From NCBI RefSeq assembly GCF_033542235.1, contig NZ_JAWRCU010000008.1:222475-286474 (forward strand): a DNA stretch of 64,000 nt, read 5' to 3'. Position 1 is the stretch's first letter. Each line of letters begins with the position of its first letter. This document shows, piece after piece, positions 1 through 6,398 of this stretch. Source of the stretch: JAWRCU01 sp033542235 (lineage in GTDB: Bacteria > Pseudomonadota > Alphaproteobacteria > Rhizobiales > Rhizobiaceae). The notes under the pieces were generated by a model. That model ran no database searches. It was given only the letters and a program-made list of their open reading frames with translations, and was not told the DNA's origin. The position numbers and the translations under genes are program-made.

Positions 1-1476
1 CATGGGGTGCTCGAGCCGTCCTATTGGTATCACGCCCAGCTTGGGCTGGTATCGGCCATCTACCTGCTCCGCGCGCAAAACCCTCACGTCAAGGTCTATG
101 CCGCGATCCGCATCGAGGCATTGAATGCGCTGAGGGACCGGGTGCCGAACGCGGTCAACCTGCTCTCGCAAACCTCCGTGATTCACTATGATCGGGACGC
201 CCTGACCGCCATTTTCCGGCGCAACATCGAACTCGAGCGGACCCGCAATCTGGCCATGCCGGACGCCAAGGAGCCGTTCGAGCGGTTCCTCGGCCCCACC
301 TCGCGGGCGCTGCGCCATCACTTCACCGGCGTCATCGAGCCGGTCGAGGATTTTCTCTGGCGCCACACGCTGGGCCGACCGCGCGATCTCATGCTGATTG
401 GAGAGCGCCTCGCCCAGCGACCAGCGAGCCAGCGCCATCCCGACCAGGTGCGGCGCACCGTGCTCGACGCCGCGCGGGAGATCTGCCGCCTCTACATCGC
501 CGAGATCGCCCCGCACCTGGTCTGGTTCGACGAGAGCTTGCTGTTCCCGCTGATCCGCTGGAACGTCCTGCCGCTCGAGAGGCTCGCCGCGATCTCGGAG
601 GAATATAATCGGCGGGCGCTGGGTCATGTGCCGCCGCTGGATGCCGAAGGATATGTGCACGTTTTCTGGGATCTCTACCGAGCCGGCTTGCTCGGCCATG
701 TCGCTCGCGACGAGCGCGACGGGCGGCCTCGGCAGATCTTCCCGACCATCGCTGTCGACGGCCACCTGACGTTCAAGACGCGCGACGTTCTGCCGCCTGG
801 CGCCACCTATTTGGTGCATCCGGTGCTCGCCAGCCACCTTCAGCAGGTGAGCCCGGATTTCGTGAGCAACATGGATACGCGCAACCTGATAGCACCCGGC
901 GCCGCTTGGCGCGACGATGACGGCATGCGCTTCGTGGCCCAGGGCGACATCCGTGGCTATTCGCAGTTGATGGCCGACCCCGGCGCCGCCCAGGCGTTCT
1001 CTGTATTCTTTCGGCGGCTGGTGGAGGACGCTTGCATCCATGTGCAGTTCGCGAGCGTGGCCCGCGGCGATGACGTTCTGATCGTCGACCACAGCGCGCA
1101 CCACGTCATCCGCGCTCTGCGCAGCATCGTTGCAAGCTTGCGCAACTCGCACTTCCCTCAATGCGAGCTGCGGTTCGGGCTGGATTGGGGCCAAGTCGGC
1201 TCCGTGCCCGATGCCGCAGGCCATCCGATCCCCAGCACCGGAGTTCCCCTCCGTCGCGCCGCACGCCTCGAGGCCCTGGCGAGACCGGGCTCCGTGCTGA
1301 TGACCGATATCGCGAGCCGGGCGCTCTCCGAGTCCGGTGAGAGCTTCGAGATCAGCGAGGTTACCTCGTCCTGGCCTGGAGGCCCCCGGCGACGTGCACG
1401 TGGCTGGGACGTCGGCAAGCGGCCCGGGAGCGAAAAGGATCTCGTTCTGCAGCAGCTATTCACGCTGGAGCTGTAG
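1..1476 (+). CDS. Predicted P-loop (Sll1717/STAND-like) ATPase C-terminal part with degenerate class III nucleotide cyclase domain, 5' truncated by window edge
   Basis: The frame is open from base 1, so the true start and the Walker A region probably lie upstream; the first start-like codon inside is GTG at 7. Counting from that GTG (489 residues), residues 1-280 resemble the helical part of Sll1717-type P-loop ATPases (inferred by pattern). Residues about 307-440 form a class III cyclase fold: a GDIRGYS strand with metal-binding Asp314, GDD with the second Asp at 355, and RRAARLE near 420. Arg420 of the transition-state pair is kept, but the Asn four residues before it is Arg416. The base-selecting Lys three residues before GD is Val. 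The domain is therefore probably not a normal adenylate cyclase and may be a sensor or an enzyme of altered specificity. The gene converges on the ABC exporter downstream. Confidence 0.55.
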   Translation, partial: HGVLEPSYWYHAQLGLVSAIYLLRAQNPHVKVYAAIRIEALNALRDRVPNAVNLLSQTSVIHYDRDALTAIFRRNIELERTRNLAMPDAKEPFERFLGPTSRALRHHFTGVIEPVEDFLWRHTLGRPRDLMLIGERLAQRPASQRHPDQVRRTVLDAAREICRLYIAEIAPHLVWFDESLLFPLIRWNVLPLERLAAISEEYNRRALGHVPPLDAEGYVHVFWDLYRAGLLGHVARDERDGRPRQIFPTIAVDGHLTFKTRDVLPPGATYLVHPVLASHLQQVSPDFVSNMDTRNLIAPGAAWRDDDGMRFVAQGDIRGYSQLMADPGAAQAFSVFFRRLVEDACIHVQFASVARGDDVLIVDHSAHHVIRALRSIVASLRNSHFPQCELRFGLDWGQVGSVPDAAGHPIPSTGVPLRRAARLEALARPGSVLMTDIASRALSESGESFEISEVTSSWPGGPRRRARGWDVGKRPGSEKDLVLQQLFTLEL

Positions 1477-1536
1477 CGCGCCCGGCGCGCGCCCGCCTAT
1501 CATCGAAGGTGGGCCGGCGATCCCGGACGAGCTGGG

Positions 1537-3414
1537 CTACAGCGCCGGTGCCGGCATGTCGGAATAGACCGTCGCATCGAATCGCGTCGACGGGTCGATA
1601 TCATTGGGGATGAGGCCCCTGCTCTGCCGTTTGACCAGCGACGCGTAGTAGCCCCCCTGCCGCACCAGTTCGCGGTGATTGCCGGTCTCAGCGATGCGGC
1701 CGTCCTGCAGCACGATGATGCGGTCGGCATTGACGACGGTGGACAGCCGATGGGCGATCACGAATGTGGTGCGCCCCTTCAGCATCGTCTCGATCGCCAT
1801 CTGGACCGCCTCCTCCGATTCGGCATCGAGCGCCGACGTCGCCTCGTCCAGTACGAGGATCGGCGGATCCTTCAGGAGTGCGCGAGCGATCGTGATGCGC
1901 TGGCGTTCCCCGACGGACAGGAAGCTACCGCGCTCTCCCACCAGGGTGTCATAGCCGTCCGGCAGCCGTTCGATAAAGTCATGCGCACAGGCGGCCTTCG
2001 CGGCCTCCAGGATTTCCGTATGGCTGGCCTCGGGATGTCCGTAAGCGATATTGGCCCGGACAGTGTCGTTGAAGAGCAGCGGGTCCTGCAGCACGACCCC
2101 GATATTGCGCCTGAGCGAGCTTTGCTTGACCGTGCGAATGTCGCGGCCGTCGATCAGGATTCTGCCGTGCTGCGGGTCGTAGAACCGCATCAGCAGCGCC
2201 ATCAGGGTCGTTTTTCCGGAGCCGCTCGGACCGACGACCGCAAGCGTCTGTCCCCGCGCCACCCGGAACGAAACGCCGTCGATGAGGGGCCGCCCGTCCT
2301 GCTCGTACCGAAAATGAACATTCTCGAACCGGACGTCGCCCTGGATCCCGGAAATGTCGGTGGCGTTAGGCGAGTCGCCGAGCTTTTCCTGGAAATCGAG
2401 GATACCGAAGATCTCATCGAGCGAAACGGCCGCTTTTCGGAGGCTGGAATAGATGCCGCTCAGGCCCTGGACCGGGCCGAAAAGGCCGCCGACATAACCC
2501 AAGAAGGCAACCACGGTTCCGATCGTCACCTCGCCCTCCAGGGCAAGATAGGCGCCGAAGCCGATCGCCCATAGCCGGGCAATGGTCACGGCCAGGTTGC
2601 TTGCCACCCCATAGCCCGAATCAACCGCAACGCCGCGGATCACGGTCCGATTTGCAGCGGACACATCGGCCAGAAAGCGCGCTTTCTCCGCCTGCTCCAT
2701 GGCAAAGCTGCGCACCACGACAATGCCCGAAAGCACCTCGTTGAAGCGCGAGTAGATGCGTGCCCAGCGATCAAGCAACGCTCGCTCCCGGCGCGTCTGC
2801 TCGGGACCGGCACGCAAGGCAACCAACGCCGGAGCGGGCGCGAAGACGAGAACCACCAGAGCCAGTCGCCAGTCGAGCTGAAACATGATGACGATCGCGA
2901 TGGCGAGAAACAGGACTGACGGCAGCACGTTGAACAGAACGAGGCTGACGGCGTCGGTGAAGCCCTGGATGCTGCGGTCGAGACGGGTCATGATCGCGCC
3001 GATGCCCTCGCTGCGCTGCATGCGCAACGGCATCTTGTGGAGCTTGCCAATGGTAGCTTCGAGGAGCGCATATTGGAGCCCGATGCGTGTGCGCCAGGTA
3101 AGCCAATTGCCGAGCGCGCTCATCGCCTCGCGCAGCACTGCAAACCCTGCTAGCGCCGCAAGGCCAAGCACCAGAACGCGCCCGCTCTGGCCAATTGCGA
3201 GTGCGTCGAATACCGCTTTTATGATCAGCGGTTCGATCGCGTTGATGGCTGCAACCGTCAGCGTCAGGCCGACGATGATCGCAATCGCGTAGCGCTGCGG
3301 AAAGGCGAAACGGACCGCCTGATAGAGACGCCGTGGCCGCTCTAGCCGCAAGGCTTCCGTCAGGCTGCCATTTGCGGCAGCCTTGTTCCGAGATTTCTTC
3401 TGTCTGCGTATCAC
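1537..3414 (-). CDS. Type I ABC exporter (fused membrane and ATPase half-transporter, MsbA-like)
   Basis: A 625-residue protein with the standard exporter half-transporter layout: about six membrane helices in residues 35-320, then an ATPase domain. Walker A (GPSGSGKTT) is near 397, Walker B plus D-loop (LVLDEATSALD) near 520, and the H-loop follows in IAHRLST. The signature motif reads LSVGERQR, so the usual second position Gly of LSGGE is Val, which is uncommon but seen in some exporters. The protein is expected to work as a homodimer in the inner membrane exporting a lipid, drug or polysaccharide; the sequence does not show which. It is not closely like the cyclic glucan exporter NdvA in its N-terminal region. 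The start is GTG with only a weak upstream purine stretch, so a slightly different start is possible. It stands alone, convergent with the gene before it. Confidence 0.85.
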   Translation of the reverse strand: MIRRQKKSRNKAAANGSLTEALRLERPRRLYQAVRFAFPQRYAIAIIVGLTLTVAAINAIEPLIIKAVFDALAIGQSGRVLVLGLAALAGFAVLREAMSALGNWLTWRTRIGLQYALLEATIGKLHKMPLRMQRSEGIGAIMTRLDRSIQGFTDAVSLVLFNVLPSVLFLAIAIVIMFQLDWRLALVVLVFAPAPALVALRAGPEQTRRERALLDRWARIYSRFNEVLSGIVVVRSFAMEQAEKARFLADVSAANRTVIRGVAVDSGYGVASNLAVTIARLWAIGFGAYLALEGEVTIGTVVAFLGYVGGLFGPVQGLSGIYSSLRKAAVSLDEIFGILDFQEKLGDSPNATDISGIQGDVRFENVHFRYEQDGRPLIDGVSFRVARGQTLAVVGPSGSGKTTLMALLMRFYDPQHGRILIDGRDIRTVKQSSLRRNIGVVLQDPLLFNDTVRANIAYGHPEASHTEILEAAKAACAHDFIERLPDGYDTLVGERGSFLSVGERQRITIARALLKDPPILVLDEATSALDAESEEAVQMAIETMLKGRTTFVIAHRLSTVVNADRIIVLQDGRIAETGNHRELVRQGGYYASLVKRQSRGLIPNDIDPSTRFDATVYSDMPAPAL

Positions 3415-3520
3415 CCAGCCGCCAGTTGTCCCTTGGACACCCTGTTGAGTTGGAACGGGCTTGGCCCTCGAAGGTTTCGGCAGGTTGTCGATTGCGAGGC
3501 GTCGGAACAGCCTGCCGATG

Positions 3521-3549
3521 AAATCAAACGGCCGCCTCGAAGGCGGCCG
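3521..3549 (-). terminator. Rho-independent terminator of tig
   Basis: A perfect 9-bp G+C-rich stem (3529-3537 with 3541-3549, loop CGA) lies 28 bases beyond the trigger factor stop codon. On the minus strand it is followed by TTTGATTT. Position and structure fit intrinsic termination of tig, though the T-run is interrupted. Confidence 0.65.
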
Positions 3550-3576
3550 CTGAAGATTGGCAGAGGCGATTGCAAC

Positions 3577-5016
3577 TTACTCGGCTTCGTCCTCGGCAGC
3601 CGCCTTCTTCTTTTTCGGCGCAGCCTTCTTCTTGGGTTCGGCCTTCGCCTCGCCCGAAGCCTTGCCCGGCGCCTCGTCGGCGTCTTCGGCCATCAGCTCA
3701 TCCTTGGAGACCGACTGATCGGTCACCTGCACCGTGGTGAGAAGGTGGTCCACCACCTTCTCCTCGAAAATCGGGGCTCTCAGATTTGCGAGCGCCTGCG
3801 GATTGTTGCGGTAGAAGTCGAATATCTGCTGCTGCTGGGCAGGCGGGGCGCCGCGCACGGAATCGAACAGCGCACGCTGCAACTCATCGTCGCTCACCTG
3901 CACGCTGGCCTTCTCGCCGATCTCGGCGAGCACGAGCCCGAGGCGGACACGCCGCTCGGCAAGCCGCGTATATTCAGCGCGCGCCTCTTCTTCCGTGGTG
4001 TCCTCGTCGGCGAAAGTGCGGCCGGCGGATTGCAGATCCCGGTTCACCTGATTCCAGATATTGTTGAACTCGGCGTCGACCAGCTTGGACGGAGCCTCGA
4101 ACTTGTAGGTCGCGTCGAGCGCATCGAGCAGCTCGCGCTTCACCTTCTGGCGTGTCATCTGGCCGTACTGGCTCTCGATCTGCCCCTTCACGATCTCGCG
4201 CAGGCGCTCCATCGATTCCAGACCGAGCTTCTTCGCCGTCTCGTCGTTGAGCTCAAGCTCGCCGGGCTTGGCGACTTCCTTGACCGTTACCTCGAATACC
4301 GCTTCCTTGCCGGCGAGATGCGCCGCCGAATAGTCGGCCGGGAAGGTCACGGTTACGGCCTTCTCGTCACCGGCCTTGACGCCGACGAGCTGATCCTCGA
4401 AGCCGGGGATGAACTCCTTCGAACCCAGCACCAGGGGCTGATCCTTGGCTTCGCCGCCGGCGAAGGCCTCGCCGTCGATCTTGCCGAGGAAATCGATCGT
4501 CACGCGGTCGCCATCTTCCGCCTTGCCGGTCTTCGGTTCGTAGGAGCGGGTCGATTCAACGACCCTCTTCACCTGCTCGTCGATCTCGGATTCGGGAACG
4601 TCGTAGACTTTCCGCGTCACCTTGATGTCTGAAGTGTCCTTGAGTTCGATCGCCGGTATGACCTCATAGGTGAGCTCAAACTCAAAATCGGCACCGCCGG
4701 CCAGAATCTTCTCAGCCTCCTTTTCGTCCTCGGTCATCTTGACCTCAGGCTGCATGGCCGCCTTCTCGCCGCGCTCGGTGATGATCTCGCGGGTGGAGTT
4801 GGTGAGGATCTCGTTGACGACCTCGGCCATGAAGGACTTGCCGTAGACCTTGCGCAGGTGCTGTACTGGCACCTTGCCGGGCCGGAAGCCGTTGATGCGT
4901 ACCTTGTCCTTGACGTCGGACAGACGCTTCATAAGCCTGGCTTCCATGTCGGAAGCCGGAACGGTCACCTTGATTTCGCGCTTCAGACCGGAATTAAGCG
5001 TCTCGGTTACCTGCAT
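3577..5016 (-). CDS. tig: Trigger factor (ribosome-associated chaperone and peptidyl-prolyl isomerase)
   Basis: A 479-residue protein with the three trigger factor parts in order. The N-terminal ribosome-binding domain has the GFRPGKVP signature near residues 43-50. An FKBP-type isomerase domain spans about 160-245 (VTIDFLGKIDGEAF). The C-terminal chaperone arms end in a Lys/Ala-rich tail (KKKAAPKKKK), a tail common in Rhizobiales. It binds nascent chains at the ribosome exit tunnel. Two ATG codons are adjacent (5019 and 5016). The AAGG ribosome-binding site lies seven bases before the second, and homologues start MQVTETL, so 5016 is chosen. A hairpin terminator follows, and tRNA-Leu lies about 190 bases upstream on the same strand. 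Confidence 0.97.
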   Translation of the reverse strand: MQVTETLNSGLKREIKVTVPASDMEARLMKRLSDVKDKVRINGFRPGKVPVQHLRKVYGKSFMAEVVNEILTNSTREIITERGEKAAMQPEVKMTEDEKEAEKILAGGADFEFELTYEVIPAIELKDTSDIKVTRKVYDVPESEIDEQVKRVVESTRSYEPKTGKAEDGDRVTIDFLGKIDGEAFAGGEAKDQPLVLGSKEFIPGFEDQLVGVKAGDEKAVTVTFPADYSAAHLAGKEAVFEVTVKEVAKPGELELNDETAKKLGLESMERLREIVKGQIESQYGQMTRQKVKRELLDALDATYKFEAPSKLVDAEFNNIWNQVNRDLQSAGRTFADEDTTEEEARAEYTRLAERRVRLGLVLAEIGEKASVQVSDDELQRALFDSVRGAPPAQQQQIFDFYRNNPQALANLRAPIFEEKVVDHLLTTVQVTDQSVSKDELMAEDADEAPGKASGEAKAEPKKKAAPKKKKAAAEDEAE

Positions 5017-5201
5017 CATTCAACCTTCTTGTCCACGAATGCCGCCTTGGCCACGGCCCTCGCCGTTCTGCCTTGCCGGGTTCGTCGTGCCGGGGTGGCT
5101 TCTGGTGCGACTGACCGGCTAGAATTCAGCCCACACACTCCTGTTCGCTTCCAGTCCTTCTCGGGTCGCAAACGACCCTTCGAAGGTTCGGCGAAGCAGG
5201 G

Positions 5202-5286
5202 TGGTGCGGGTGGAGGGACTTGAACCCCCACGGCTTGCGCCACAGGAACCTAAATCCTGCGTGTCTACCAGTTCCACCACACCCGC
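5202..5286 (-). tRNA. tRNA-Leu(UAG)
   Basis: An 85-nt class II tRNA read on the minus strand. The acceptor stem GCGGGTG pairs with CACCCGC, the anticodon stem CAGGA/TCCTG carries loop TTTAGGT giving anticodon UAG, a long variable arm is present, and the T-loop is GTTCAAGTC. The CCA end is encoded (5202-5204). Confidence 0.97.
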
Positions 5287-5689
5287 CTCGGAGGCTGTCA
5301 GCCCCCGAAAGCGCGGCGTTCTATATCATCAGCCCTTGCCCGATCAAAGGAAATTTGGCCGCAAAGCAGGTCTTTTTTAGGCAGACGCAAGCCGGAAAAG
5401 AACAGGGATATCCGCACAACTTCTGGCAAGCGATCTTCAGCCAGGCAGTCAAACCGTCTTCACGCGACCTCCTTACGCATAGTCATGCCGGCTCACATGA
5501 GAAGCGCACGCTAAGCTTCTGACGTCGCGTCACTTTTGATTCGTGTCATTTGGGTGACCGGCAAGCGATGCTGCAATGCACAAAACGCAATGCTGCCATG
5601 CAACATCGGCGCTTCAATTCCGAGCCGGCCGCGCCTATCTCAGCGGCATACGAACACACGATCGAACGAACGACGAAACGAGTACCGAA
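5287..5689. other. Intergenic region between tRNA-Leu and the DUF1127/small RNA locus
   Basis: This 403-base stretch has no convincing gene. It must hold the tRNA-Leu promoter on the minus strand and the promoter of the DUF1127-small RNA transcript on the plus strand. The sequence GCAATGC occurs twice 14 bases apart (5573-5579 and 5587-5593), with a related ATGCAAC at 5598, which could be a regulator site. I could not find an unambiguous RpoH- or EcfG-type promoter. Confidence 0.5.
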
Positions 5690-5830
5690 ATGAACCTGAT
5701 CCGTAACTATCGCAACTGGCGCCGCTACCGCGAGACGGTCAGCGAGCTGAACAGGCTGTCGAACCGCGAACTCCTCGACCTCGGCATCAGCCGCAGCGAC
5801 ATTCCCGCCGTCGCGCGCAAGGCCATCTAA
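5690..5830 (+). CDS. DUF1127 small protein heading the small RNA array
   Basis: A 46-residue, strongly basic, Arg-rich protein typical of DUF1127. It starts MNLIRNYRNWRRYRE and has the family core LSNRELLDLGISRSDI. An upstream in-frame ATG at 5576 would give 84 residues, but the family length and the conserved start favour 5690. In Rhodobacter the DUF1127 protein CcaF1 is an RNA-binding protein whose mRNA leads into the CcsR small RNAs; in Brucella and Agrobacterium DUF1127 genes belong to the VtlR/LsrB regulon. The tandem hairpin units begin right at this stop codon: the ATCT of the last codon and stop is part of the 145-bp repeat. A role in RNA turnover or small RNA maturation is inference from these relatives. 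Confidence 0.9.
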   Translation: MNLIRNYRNWRRYRETVSELNRLSNRELLDLGISRSDIPAVARKAI

Positions 5831-5969
5831 CGGATTTCGTCAGGGTTTACCTCCTCCCAAACCCTGGCGGATAAGGCCAGCTTTCTCCTCCTCCCGAACG
5901 CTGGCCACCCAAACGGCACCCGCCGGACCTCCTCCCCCGGCGGGTGTTGTTTTTGCAGAGCGCAAAACT
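5825..5969 (+). ncRNA. Cuckoo/CcsR-like small RNA unit 1 (three CCTCCTCCC hairpins)
   Basis: First of three 145-bp tandem units. Hairpin a: stem 5841-5848 with 5859-5866, loop ACCTCCTCCC. Hairpin b: stem 5875-5881 with 5900-5906, loop containing TCCTCCTCCC. Hairpin c: perfect 10-bp stem 5917-5926 with 5937-5946, loop ACCTCCTCCC, followed by TTGTTTTT, so it can also act as an intrinsic terminator. The loop sequence equals the anti-Shine-Dalgarno core of 16S rRNA and defines the cuckoo/CcsR family of alphaproteobacterial stress small RNAs, which lie next to DUF1127 genes. Strand follows from the DUF1127 gene and the T-run. The unit begins inside the DUF1127 stop, which implies co-transcription and processing. 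Confidence 0.85.
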
Positions 5970-6114
5970 ATCTGATGAATTTCGTCAGGGCTTACCTCCT
6001 CCCAAACCCTGGCGAATAAGGTCAGCTTCTCCTCCTCCCGAATGCTGGCCACCTAAACGGCACCCGCCGGACCTCCTCCCCCGGCGGGTGTTGTTTTTTC
6101 GAGCCTGCTAAGGC
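5970..6114 (+). ncRNA. Cuckoo/CcsR-like small RNA unit 2 (three CCTCCTCCC hairpins)
   Basis: Second unit at exactly 145 bp. Hairpin a: 5986-5993 with 6004-6011; one C-A mismatch replaces the T-A pair of the other units. Hairpin b: 6020-6026 with 6044-6050; a C-G pair has become a T-G wobble. Hairpin c: 6061-6070 with 6081-6090, perfect, followed by TTGTTTTTT at 6091-6099. All three loops keep CCTCCTCCC unchanged while stems and spacers drift, which points to selection on the loop. Confidence 0.85.
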
Positions 6115-6240
6115 ATCTGACGAATTTCGTCAGGGTTTACCTCCTCCCAAACCCTGACGGATAAGGCCAGCTTTCTCCTCCTCCCGAATGCTGGCCACCT
6201 AAACGACACCCGCCGGACCTCCTCCCCCGGCGGGTGTTGT
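6115..6240 (+). ncRNA. Cuckoo/CcsR-like small RNA unit 3 (three CCTCCTCCC hairpins)
   Basis: Third unit, again at 145 bp. Hairpin a: 6131-6138 with 6149-6156. Hairpin b: 6165-6171 with 6190-6196. Hairpin c: 6207-6216 with 6227-6236. The stretch after hairpin c is TTGTGCTTT, so the T-run of units 1 and 2 is broken. The last unit may terminate less well, or its end may be set by processing. The short-unit inverted array follows at once. Confidence 0.82.
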
Positions 6241-6245
6241 GCTTT

Positions 6246-6354
6246 AGGGCAGTATGGCAATAGGGCAGTAAGGCAATAGGGAGGAACTTCGGCGGCTTCC
6301 TCAATTGTGCCTTGTTCCCTTACTGCCTTATTGCCCTACTGCCCTATTGCCTCA
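6246..6354. repeat. Short-unit inverted array (GGGCAGTA/GGGCAATA type), copy 1
   Basis: The left arm (6246-6281) is built from alternating 7-8-base units GGCAATA, GGGCAGTA and AAGGCAATA. The right arm (6315-6354) is its near reverse complement (TTACTGCC, TTATTGCC, CTACTGCC, CTATTGCC). The arms are separated by about 35 bases and would fold into one long imperfect hairpin. A second locus of the same kind lies at 63253-63366. It sits between the small RNA array and the trmFO start, so it could lie in the trmFO leader. Confidence 0.75.
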
Positions 6355-6398
6355 CTCCTGATTTGCATTTCGCTCGCCCCAGGATTAATTCCCCGCGC

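Noticed and set aside
925..1350. The cyclase domain taken as an active Pycsar-type cytidylate or uridylate cyclase
   Set aside because: The Asn of the transition-state pair and the base-selecting Lys are missing, and no effector gene is seen downstream within the window.
3433..4632. A 399-codon plus-strand frame opposite trigger factor
   Set aside because: An antisense shadow of tig with Leu/Arg-rich composition, and it covers the tig terminator.
5840..6052. A 70-codon minus-strand frame in the hairpin array
   Set aside because: It is a translation of the tandem repeat (repeated SIREEEK segment) and has no ribosome-binding site.
5825..6240. The tandem units considered as a CRISPR array
   Set aside because: Period is 145 bp, the whole unit is repeated, and no short repeat with unique spacers or cas gene is present.
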